DNA from: Acidobacteriota bacterium
GTDB taxonomy: Bacteria > Acidobacteriota > Terriglobia > Terriglobales > Acidobacteriaceae
DNA length: 15,482 bases
NCBI GenBank assembly: GCA_021809235.1
Contig: JAKBAG010000046.1
Span: 1-15,482 of the forward strand
Reading direction: 5' to 3'
Positions 1 through 7,139 of this stretch are shown here, one piece after another (positions within the stretch are counted from its first letter, which is position 1; each line of letters starts with the position of its first letter). Both the position numbers and the translations under genes were made by a program. The notes below the pieces were generated by a model that was not told where the DNA came from, made no database searches, and was given only the letters and a program-made list of their open reading frames with translations.

Positions 1-15
1 CCGTACAATCAGAGT

Positions 16-1005
16 GTGCTGCTGCGGGAGATTCCCACCTCGAACGCGCCGTCTTTCCCTGCCGCCACCGCCCAACCCAGCCCCGGCCGACTGCTCATCT
101 GGTGGCACCTCACCAGCCTCGATGCTCCCACCGTCGCCGTCTGCTGGTGCCTGGCGCTGGCCCGCGTCACCCATGTTCATTTGCCGCTCTGGGTCCCGGT
201 CGCGCTCGGCCTTGGCACCTGGTCCATTTACCTGGGCGATCGCCTGATGGACGCCAAGCGCGCCCTGGCGCCGCTCCGCCAGCGTCATTGGTTCCACTGG
301 AAGCACCGCCAGATCCTGCTGCCCGCCGCCATTCTCAGCCTCGCCGTTGCCCTGGCGCTGGTTCTGCATCGGATGCCGCCGACCATCCGCAACCGCGATG
401 CGCTTCTGGCCCTGGCCGCCGCCGTCTACTTCTTCGCAATACACAGCCGCAGTGCTGCAGCAGACCCCATGGAATCTCTCCACTTTGCCGACGACGACGC
501 TGCGTCGGCACCTGCGGCCCATCCAGCTGCACCGGCTGCCAACCCAGCGTTCACCAGCCAGGTACCGCCTGCTCTCCGCATCCGCCACCTGCGCCAGCTC
601 TTCACCAAGGAAACCTTCGTCGGACTCATCTTTGCCCTGGTCTGCGCAGCTCCTGCGGCCACGCGTGCCGTTGGCGGATACGCCGTGCTCGTCGCGCCCG
701 TCGCCGCCTGCTTCCTGCTTGCCTGGCTCAACTGCTGGCTCATCGAGCGCTGGGATGCAGGCTACAGCGGCGGCTACTTGCGCCAGTTCGCGCTTGCCGC
801 TGCCGCATCCCTGGCAGCTCTGCTGGCTTTTTTCGGACACACCGACACTGCCGGATGGTTTCTGCTCTCCATGGCTGCCAGCGCCCTGCTTCTTGCCTGG
901 CTGGAGCACCACCGGCTCCGTCTCGGTACCCTCGTCCTGCGCGCTGCCGCGGACCTCGTACTGCTCACGCCGCTGCTTCTGCTCCTGGGGCGACCGGGCC
1001 TGTGA
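16..1005 (+). CDS. UbiA-like polytopic membrane protein (hypothetical)
   Basis: This is a 329-residue, strongly hydrophobic protein read from a GTG. The frame stays open to the window edge, so the true start may lie upstream. Hydrophobic segments lie near residues 36-52, 57-73, 99-117, 128-142, 200-215, 221-241, 258-273, 280-296 and 307-325. The segment DRLMD (75-79) and the later LNCWLIERWD (238-247) sit about where UbiA-type prenyltransferases carry aspartate-rich motifs, but neither is a canonical NDxxDxxxD site. The UbiA-like label is therefore an inference from topology and spacing. Residues 144-185 form a polar, Ala/Pro-rich and acidic insert between membrane segments. Its stop overlaps the GTG of the following methyltransferase, so the two are probably translated together. 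The substrate is unknown. GC-rich third codon positions support it as a real gene. Confidence 0.75.
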   Translation: MLLREIPTSNAPSFPAATAQPSPGRLLIWWHLTSLDAPTVAVCWCLALARVTHVHLPLWVPVALGLGTWSIYLGDRLMDAKRALAPLRQRHWFHWKHRQILLPAAILSLAVALALVLHRMPPTIRNRDALLALAAAVYFFAIHSRSAAADPMESLHFADDDAASAPAAHPAAPAANPAFTSQVPPALRIRHLRQLFTKETFVGLIFALVCAAPAATRAVGGYAVLVAPVAACFLLAWLNCWLIERWDAGYSGGYLRQFALAAAASLAALLAFFGHTDTAGWFLLSMAASALLLAWLEHHRLRLGTLVLRAAADLVLLTPLLLLLGRPGL

Positions 1006-1697
1006 CCGCTCCCGTCGGCACTGCGCCCAACTTCAACCGCCTCGCAGCACCCTATCGCTGGATGGAGTACCTCAGCTTTGGTCCGGCGCTGGAGCGCTGC
1101 CGATTCCACTTTCTTTCCCGCCTGGATCACTGCCGCTACGGTCTGGTCCTCGGTGATGGCGACGGCCGCTTCACCGCGCGCCTGCTAGCCACTCACCCGG
1201 ACCTCCGCGTCCATGCCATCGACGGCAGCCCGGCGATGCTGACCGCGCTCCGTCGTCGCGTCGCCGCTGTGGCTGCCGCACATCGGCTCACCACGCAGTT
1301 GGCCGATCTGCGCCTCCCGGATCTGCATCTCGGGAACACAACGTCCCCGTCCGATCCATCCCTGCCCTTCACCCCGGACTGCATCGCCACCCATTTCTTC
1401 CTCGACTGCCTGACCACCCCGGAAGTGGCCCGGCTTGCCCACTCCCTGAGTGCGCTCGCCGCGCCCGGCTGCCTCTGGATCGTCTCCGAGTTCGCCATCC
1501 CTGCCCGCGGCTGGATGCGACCACTGGCCGCAGCGCTCGTCGCCGCCCTCTATCGAGCCTTTGGCTGGCTCACCGGCCTCCAGCCGCAGCAGTTGCCCGA
1601 CCACCCTTCGGCTCTGGCCGCCTCCGGATGGCAATGCATCCAGCGCCACAGGCATCTCGGTGGACTGCTCGTCAGCGAGCTCTGGCTGCTTCGCTGA
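1002..1697 (+). CDS. class I SAM-dependent methyltransferase
   Basis: This is a 231-residue protein that probably transfers a methyl group from S-adenosylmethionine to an unknown substrate in the cytoplasm. Motif I, VLGDGDGRF, lies near residues 49-57. The acidic residue expected to bind the SAM ribose is D74 in HAIDGSP. A later segment resembling the motif IV/post-I region is FFLDCL, and APGCLWIVSEF resembles the strand and loop following it. The GTG at 1002 was chosen because it overlaps the previous stop as GTGA, and because the segment NRLAAPYRWMEYLSFGPALE before motif I looks like genuine protein. A downstream ATG at 1062 would remove much of that segment. The same frame stays open far upstream, but that part overlaps the membrane-protein gene and reads as low-quality Arg/Pro/Ala-rich sequence. 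Coupling to a UbiA-like protein hints at an isoprenoid or quinone-type substrate. That is inference only. Confidence 0.87.
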   Translation: MTAPVGTAPNFNRLAAPYRWMEYLSFGPALERCRFHFLSRLDHCRYGLVLGDGDGRFTARLLATHPDLRVHAIDGSPAMLTALRRRVAAVAAAHRLTTQLADLRLPDLHLGNTTSPSDPSLPFTPDCIATHFFLDCLTTPEVARLAHSLSALAAPGCLWIVSEFAIPARGWMRPLAAALVAALYRAFGWLTGLQPQQLPDHPSALAASGWQCIQRHRHLGGLLVSELWLLR

Positions 1698-1819
1698 TTC
1701 ATCCCCACAAAATCGATTTCCGCCCGCTTCTCGATTCCCGCTTTCCCTCCGTCCTGCATCTCAGGTATGGTAAGGGCGAGCGCACTTTTGCACCGCCCGA
1801 TGAACAGGGAGATTTCACC

Positions 1820-4084
1820 ATGCCTGAAGCGATCCTCGACACCCCTGCCTCGCAGCCAGCATCGTCCGACCACTCGGTCATCGGCAAGCCCACGCCGCGC
1901 ATCGATGGCCCACTGAAGACCACCGGAACCGCGCAATATGCCGCCGACTACCACTTTCCCGGACTGGTCTATGCCTGGCCGGTGGCCAGCACCATCGGCA
2001 GCGGCACCATTCTCTCCATCGACGCCGCCAAGGCGCAAAAGATGCCCGGCGTCCTGCTGGTGCTCCATCACGGCAACATCGCCTCGCTCTATCACGTCGG
2101 ACCCGGCAGCTACAGCGGTCGCGCCGGCGAATCCCGACCCCTCTTTGCCGACAACATCGTCCGCTACTACGGCCAGTATGTCGCCATGGTCGTAGCAGAA
2201 ACCCTCGAGCAGGCCCAGGCCGCTGCTGCAGCCGTCCAGGTCTCCTACCAGGCACAAACGCCCAACGTCTCCACAGAACTCAACGACCCCCAGACCGAAG
2301 AGCTCCCGCTACATACCGAAAGCAAGCGCGGCAACGTTGAAACCGCCTTTGCCTCGGCTCCCGTACAGATCGATGCCACCTACGTTACGCCCACCGTCAC
2401 CCATAACCCCATGGAGATGCACGGCACCGTCGCCGTCTGGGACGGGCACCGCTTCACCCTCTACGAATCCTCCCAGGGCGTCGTCAATCACCTCAACGTC
2501 ATGGCAGAGATGCTCGGCGTCCCGCGGGAAAACATCCAGGTCATCAGCCGCTTCATGGGCTCCGGCTTCGGCGGCAAGCTCTTTCCCTGGCCCCATTCCC
2601 TGATGGCTGCCATCGCCAGCCGCCAGCTCGTCCGCCCGGTCAAGGTTTACGTCCCGCGCGACCTCATGTTCACTGCCGTTGGCCACCGTCCGGAGACCCA
2701 GCAGCGCATCCGCATCGGCGCACAAAAGGACGGAAAGCTCGTCAGCCTGCATCAGGACTACCGCAACCACACCTCGCTCGGCGACGACTTCCGCGAGAAC
2801 TGCGGCGAGGCCACGCCATTCCTCTACAGCACCCCGAACCTGCTCGTTACCTCCGCGCTCGTCCGCCGCAACGTCGGCGCACCCACTCCCATGCGCGGCC
2901 CCGGAGCCGTTCCCGGCCTCTTTGCCGTCGAATCCGCCATGGATGAGCTGGCCGTCCAGCTCGGCATGGACCCGGTCGAACTGCGCCTCAAGAACGACAC
3001 CCTGATCGACGAAAGCACCGGCAAGCCATTCTCCTCCCGGCATTACAAGGAGTGCCTGCAGGTCGGTGCCGAACACTTCGGCTGGAGCAGGCGCACCGCC
3101 GCCGTTGGCTCCATGAAGCACGGCGACCTCATCCTCGGCTGGGGTGTGGCCGGCGCCAGTTGGGGAGCCTTCCGTGGCGGCGCGCAGGCGCAGGTATCGC
3201 TCCATGACGATGGATCAGCACGCGCCAGTTGTGCCACCCAGGACATCGGCACCGGAACCTATACCATCTTCGCCCAGGTCATCAATGACAAGACCGGCCT
3301 GCCGCTCAACCGCATTCAGGTCGTCCTCGGAGACAGCTCGCTGATTCCCGGTCCCACCTCCGGCGGCTCCGTCGTCACCGCCACCATCACCCCTGCCATC
3401 GCCGACGGCGCTGAAAAGGCCATGCGCGCCATGCTGGAGCTGGCCTCCAGCACGCCCGGCTCGCCCTTCCACGGCAAGCCCGTCAGCTCCCTGGCCTTCA
3501 CCGCGGGCATGGTCCACATCCGGACCCAGCCTGCCAGCTCCGGCCAGCCCTTCCAGCAGTTGCTCCGCCTGGCCAACGTCGAGGCCGTCCACGGCGCCGG
3601 CCAGTCTGACCCGCTTTACACCCTGCCGCAGGCCCGCAAATACTCCACCCACTCCTTCGGAGCCCATTTCGCCGAGGTCACCTGGGATCCCGGCATCGCC
3701 CGCCTGCGCGTCACCCGCATCGTCTCCGTCATCGATGCCGGTCGCATCCTCAACCCCAAGGCCGGTGCCAACCAGATCATGGGTGCTGCCGTCATGGGCG
3801 TCGGCATGGCGCTCTTCGAATCCACCCAATACGAACCCAACAACGCGCATCCCATCAACAACAACTTCGCCGACTATATCGTCAGCACCGCCGCCGACAG
3901 TCCCAGCATCGAGGTTCACTTCCTCGATTATCCGGATTACGCCATGGGCGAGTACGGCGCGCGCGGTATCGGTGAAATCGGCCTCGCCGGTGTCGCTCCC
4001 GCCATCACCAGCGCCATCCATCACGCCACCGGCGTGCGGGTGCGGCGGCTGCCGGCTCGCATCGAGGACCTGCTCAAGGCCTGA
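1820..4084 (+). CDS. molybdopterin-binding subunit of aldehyde oxidase/xanthine dehydrogenase-family enzyme
   Basis: This is a 754-residue large subunit of the xanthine oxidase family, closest in style to the PaoC/YagR type and of similar length. Such subunits hydroxylate aldehydes or N-heterocycles at a Mo-cytosine or Mo-pterin cofactor. Residues 27-140 match the a/b hammerhead region (RIDGPLKTTGTAQYAAD). The cofactor loop GSGFGGK is at 247-253, MRGPGAVPG starts at 358, and the catalytic glutamate is E719 in GARGIGEIGL. ATG 1820 was chosen because AGGGAGA lies 7 bases upstream (1806-1812). The frame extends to 1628, but that part overlaps the methyltransferase. A weak -10-like TATGGT is at 1766-1771 with no convincing -35. 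No Tat signal is visible, so it is cytoplasmic unless exported with a partner. The [2Fe-2S] and FAD subunits usually encoded beside it are absent here. The substrate cannot be told from sequence. Confidence 0.95.
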   Translation: MPEAILDTPASQPASSDHSVIGKPTPRIDGPLKTTGTAQYAADYHFPGLVYAWPVASTIGSGTILSIDAAKAQKMPGVLLVLHHGNIASLYHVGPGSYSGRAGESRPLFADNIVRYYGQYVAMVVAETLEQAQAAAAAVQVSYQAQTPNVSTELNDPQTEELPLHTESKRGNVETAFASAPVQIDATYVTPTVTHNPMEMHGTVAVWDGHRFTLYESSQGVVNHLNVMAEMLGVPRENIQVISRFMGSGFGGKLFPWPHSLMAAIASRQLVRPVKVYVPRDLMFTAVGHRPETQQRIRIGAQKDGKLVSLHQDYRNHTSLGDDFRENCGEATPFLYSTPNLLVTSALVRRNVGAPTPMRGPGAVPGLFAVESAMDELAVQLGMDPVELRLKNDTLIDESTGKPFSSRHYKECLQVGAEHFGWSRRTAAVGSMKHGDLILGWGVAGASWGAFRGGAQAQVSLHDDGSARASCATQDIGTGTYTIFAQVINDKTGLPLNRIQVVLGDSSLIPGPTSGGSVVTATITPAIADGAEKAMRAMLELASSTPGSPFHGKPVSSLAFTAGMVHIRTQPASSGQPFQQLLRLANVEAVHGAGQSDPLYTLPQARKYSTHSFGAHFAEVTWDPGIARLRVTRIVSVIDAGRILNPKAGANQIMGAAVMGVGMALFESTQYEPNNAHPINNNFADYIVSTAADSPSIEVHFLDYPDYAMGEYGARGIGEIGLAGVAPAITSAIHHATGVRVRRLPARIEDLLKA

Positions 4085-4106
4085 AGCCAGGCCTCTGCGG
4101 CTGAGC

Positions 4107-5897
4107 TTACTGCGGCTGCGTCGAATTCGGCTGGCCCGTAGCAGGCTGCGCAGCAGTACCCGGACCGGCGCTTGTCGGCTGTGCCGTTCCTGTGCCGGAA
4201 GCCTCCAGCCTCGCTGCCGTGGCCCGCTCGGTTGCAGCCTCCGCCGTCCGTCCCTGCCGTTCATAGCCCAGCGCCAGTTGCCGGTGCGCCTCGGCAAAGC
4301 CGGGATCGGCTGCCACAGCCTCCTGGAACCTCCCCACCGCATCGGCAATCTGCCCGCGCAGCAACAGTTGGTTACCGGCATTCACGCTGAAGGTGGCTCG
4401 TTGCCGGTTCACCGCCACCCGCGTCAGTTCGGCTGCCTGCTTGCGCAGCTCCCTGGCCTCAGCCTGGCGACCCTCCTCAGCCAGAACCGCCGCAAGCGTA
4501 ATCCGTGGTCCCGGCTGCGACGGCATCAGCTCCATCGCCCGGCGCAGTGCGCGCTCCGCCTCCGCCGACTGGTGCAGCTCATGCAGCACACTGCCCAGAA
4601 TCGCCCATCCATCTCCATTCTGCGGACGCAGCGACAGCGCCGTCCGCAGCGAGTCGGCTGCCTCCGGCAGACGCCCCATCTGCATCTCCAGCACGCCCAG
4701 CGTATACGGAGGATCGGGCAGTCGCGGGTCCAGTGCCGCCGCCTGCTTCAGCTCACTCACCGCATCGTCCATCCGATCCTTCAGCTTGTAGGCCAGCCCC
4801 AGATCATAGTGCAGCTCCGGATTCCTGCCATCCAGCTTCTCGGCCGCCTCAAACTCCCCAATGGCACCGGCAAAATCCGACATCTGGATATACGCCACCC
4901 CCAGGTCCTCATGCAGCACCGCGTCGCCGCTCTTCTCTGCCAGCGCCCGCTTAAAGTAGGGAATCGCTTCCTTGGCCTTGCCCGTCTCCGTCAGCGCCAA
5001 ACCCAGGTTGTTCAGCGCCGAAGCATCCTTCGGGTTGGTCGCCACTGCCTTCTCAAAATACGGAATCGCCTCCAGCTGCCGCCCCAGCCGCTGATAGCTC
5101 ATCGCCAGCGCCATATCCGCGCCGGGCGGCACACCCGTCAACGCATGCACCGCCGTCTCCAGCGGAACCACTGCCTCTTCGTCGCGTTCCTCACGGCCCA
5201 GCAGCAGCCCCAGTTGATAGGCCATCTCCGCATTGGCCGGCTCCATGCGCGTCGCTGTGCGCAGCTCTTGCTCGGCATCGGTCCACTGCTGCTCCTCGCT
5301 CAGCACCACACCCAGATGCATGTGTTCCAGCGCCGTCTGCCCCGCATCGGCTCCCGGCAGCGTCAGCGCCTTGCGAAACGCCGCCTCCGCCTGCGGCCAC
5401 TGCTTCTGCTGCCCCAGCAGCGAACCCAGCTTGTCCTCAAGTGTCGGGTCGTCGGGATTGGCCTCCACCGCCTGCTCCATTGCCGCCTCGGCCGCAGCCG
5501 CACTTCCTGCACTCCGCGCCTCAGCCACATAGGCCTGCGCCAGATTGTTCCGGATGCCCGCATCGTCCGGCTTCAACGCCAGCGCCTGCTTCAGCTCCGG
5601 AATCGCCTCCGGCACGCGGCCCAACTGCACCAGCACCGCGCCCAGCGCCATATGCCCCTCCGGCACCGTCGGTGCCAGCTTCACCGCGCGGGCAAAATCC
5701 GCCCGTGCCACATCCAGCTTCTGCGCCTCCAGCGCCGCATATCCGGCATGGAAGGCCGCATTGGCCTGTTGCAGGCTCCGCACCGAAGGCTGCTGCGCCA
5801 CCGCCGCCATGCAACTGCAGCAGACCGCTGCCAACTGCCACCAGCCAGCCCCAGTCCATCCCGACCAAACCGTCCGCCTGCCGCCCAGCACCGTCAT
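4107..5897 (-). CDS. exported TPR-repeat protein, long (about 15 repeats)
   Basis: This 596-residue protein starts with an N-terminal export signal: a hydrophobic stretch around WWQLAAVCCSCMAAVA, with a plausible signal peptidase I site before QQPSV. The cysteines there do not make a standard lipobox. From about residue 46 to 565 I count roughly 15 TPR-like units of about 34 residues, with the usual LGxxxxxxGxxxEAIxxxxxALxxxP pattern, for example near NNLGLALTETGKAKEAIPYF. The tail is a Gly/Thr/Gln/Pro-rich low-complexity stretch. No catalytic domain is visible, so a role as a periplasmic or envelope scaffold is inferred. Its ATG overlaps the stop of the upstream TPR gene (ATGA, 5894-5897), indicating translational coupling. 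Its 3' end converges on the molybdenum-subunit gene with only 22 bases between them and no clear terminator. The ligand or partner is unknown. Confidence 0.9.
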   Translation of the reverse strand: MTVLGGRRTVWSGWTGAGWWQLAAVCCSCMAAVAQQPSVRSLQQANAAFHAGYAALEAQKLDVARADFARAVKLAPTVPEGHMALGAVLVQLGRVPEAIPELKQALALKPDDAGIRNNLAQAYVAEARSAGSAAAAEAAMEQAVEANPDDPTLEDKLGSLLGQQKQWPQAEAAFRKALTLPGADAGQTALEHMHLGVVLSEEQQWTDAEQELRTATRMEPANAEMAYQLGLLLGREERDEEAVVPLETAVHALTGVPPGADMALAMSYQRLGRQLEAIPYFEKAVATNPKDASALNNLGLALTETGKAKEAIPYFKRALAEKSGDAVLHEDLGVAYIQMSDFAGAIGEFEAAEKLDGRNPELHYDLGLAYKLKDRMDDAVSELKQAAALDPRLPDPPYTLGVLEMQMGRLPEAADSLRTALSLRPQNGDGWAILGSVLHELHQSAEAERALRRAMELMPSQPGPRITLAAVLAEEGRQAEARELRKQAAELTRVAVNRQRATFSVNAGNQLLLRGQIADAVGRFQEAVAADPGFAEAHRQLALGYERQGRTAEAATERATAARLEASGTGTAQPTSAGPGTAAQPATGQPNSTQPQ

Positions 5898-6973
5898 TTC
5901 TCCTGTGTTTGCGCCGGCTTGGGGTCATTCCGGTGCTGGATCGCCACGGCCGTCTCGTACTCCCGGGCCGCCAGCTGCCGCTCGCCCATCGCCCGATACG
6001 CCCGTCCCAATTGCGTATGCGTCACCGCATTGCCCGGATCCATCTGCTCGGCATGCGCCAGATAATGCACCGCCTCGGCCGGCTCGCCCAATCCCGTCAG
6101 CGCCTCGCCCAGCAGAATATACGGTCCGGTATCATTCGGCTCCAGCAGAATCGCCCGATTCAGCACCTTGCGCGCCTTCTCATACTGCCCGTTCCGCACA
6201 TACGCATCCCCCAGATGCTCATACAGATTCCCATTCAGCGGATTCAGCCGTTCCTCGCTCTCCAGCTCCGCGATAGCCTTCGGCAGATTCGCCTGCGCCA
6301 GGGCAATCTCGCCCAGCAACTGGTGCGCCATCGGCAGCCTGGGATCCACCGCCAGCGCATGATCGACAAAGGCAATCGCCTCCGCGGTAAACTCCCGCCG
6401 CAGCAGCAGCCGCGCCGTCGCCACATACGCCGCCGGGGAGTCAGGGGCAAATCCAAACTGCTGCGCAAACGCATGCCGCGCATCGTCATAGCGCTTCACG
6501 TCCATGTAGCAAAGCCCCAGCACATACTCCGGATCGATATTCGCTGAGCTGACCGTCTGGTTGGCGCGCTCCAGCAGCGGAATCGCCTCCGCAGGCCGCG
6601 CCAGCCGGTACAGCGTCACCCCGCGCATCTCCATCGCCTCACGGTCCGCCGGATCCTCCGCCAGCGCCCGGGCAAAGGCCGCATTCGCCTCCACCAGCAT
6701 CTGTTTCTGATACAGAATCTCGCCGCGCAACCGCTCCACACCCACCGGCTCCGGCTGCTTCTGCGCCAGCACGTTCAACACTGCCATCGCCGCTTCCAGC
6801 CTGCCATGCGATGCCAGTTGCTGCGCCTGCTGGTAGCTCGGCCCCGCTGCGGGCACGTTGGCCGGATCTCCCGTCGCCGCCTGCGCACCGGCCACACCGC
6901 ACGCCAGGCTCAGCACCAGCAGCGTTCCAGCCGCTCTTCGCCCTCTGCTCCTGGTCGTCAATTCGCTTTCCAC
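5894..6973 (-). CDS. exported TPR-repeat protein (about nine repeats)
   Basis: This 359-residue protein begins at a GTG. The start is fixed by a near-perfect Shine-Dalgarno AAGGAGGA (6982-6989 on the + strand as TCCTCCTT), 8 bases upstream. After a charged N-terminus (TTRSRGRRAAG) comes a hydrophobic signal (TLLVLSLACGVAGAQA) with a likely signal peptidase I site after AQA. The cysteine in LSLAC is only a poor lipobox, so lipidation is possible but not favoured. The mature protein is almost entirely TPR, with about nine 34-residue units from residue 45 to the end, such as NLYEHLGDAYVRNGQYEKAR. It ends in a short polar tail. It is the first gene after the receptor terminator and is translationally coupled to the longer TPR gene, so the pair probably acts together. 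A role as a periplasmic or surface adaptor is inferred; no enzyme domain is seen. Confidence 0.9.
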   Translation of the reverse strand: MESELTTRSRGRRAAGTLLVLSLACGVAGAQAATGDPANVPAAGPSYQQAQQLASHGRLEAAMAVLNVLAQKQPEPVGVERLRGEILYQKQMLVEANAAFARALAEDPADREAMEMRGVTLYRLARPAEAIPLLERANQTVSSANIDPEYVLGLCYMDVKRYDDARHAFAQQFGFAPDSPAAYVATARLLLRREFTAEAIAFVDHALAVDPRLPMAHQLLGEIALAQANLPKAIAELESEERLNPLNGNLYEHLGDAYVRNGQYEKARKVLNRAILLEPNDTGPYILLGEALTGLGEPAEAVHYLAHAEQMDPGNAVTHTQLGRAYRAMGERQLAAREYETAVAIQHRNDPKPAQTQEK

Positions 6974-6981
6974 CTGCCAGT

Positions 6982-6989
6982 TCCTCCTT
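6982..6989 (-). promoter_or_regulatory. strong ribosome binding site for the shorter TPR gene
   Basis: On the minus strand this reads AAGGAGGA, eight bases before the GTG at 6973. It matches the 16S anti-Shine-Dalgarno almost perfectly and decides a non-ATG start. Confidence 0.85.
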
Positions 6990-7083
6990 GCATCCCGCCT
7001 GGTCCCATTGCTTACCTGATTCCAGTCTAGGCCTTCATTTCCAGGGCCCTGCCTCTGAGATCTAGCCTCCGAACCCCGCTCCT

Positions 7084-7118
7084 AAAACTCACATGGGGAG
7101 CCGAAGCTCCCCATGTGA
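7084..7118 (-). terminator. rho-independent terminator of the TonB-dependent receptor gene
   Basis: A perfect 13-bp inverted repeat (TCACATGGGGAGC / GCTCCCCATGTGA, 7089-7101 and 7106-7118) starts 21 bases after the receptor stop codon. On the minus-strand transcript the loop is UUCG closed by a C-G pair, one of the most stable tetraloops known. It is followed by a short U tract (AAAA at 7084-7087 on the + strand). The U run is only four long, so some read-through into the TPR genes is possible. Confidence 0.88.
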
Positions 7119-7139
7119 ATCGTTGCCTTGCGTCGATGG

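Noticed and set aside
102..1001. Upstream extension of the methyltransferase frame by about 300 codons
   Set aside because: It overlaps the membrane-protein gene and translates to Arg/Pro/Ala-rich sequence with no domain. It is open only because the DNA is GC-rich and has few stops.
4085..4106. Possible bidirectional terminator between the convergent genes
   Set aside because: Only a weak GGCCT/AGGCC stem overlapping the stop codon is present, with no T tract on either strand.
3735..6065. 776-codon plus-strand frame across the TPR genes
   Set aside because: It is antisense to two clear TPR genes, its translation is Arg/Leu/Gln/His-rich with no recognised domain, and it also overlaps the end of the molybdenum-subunit gene.
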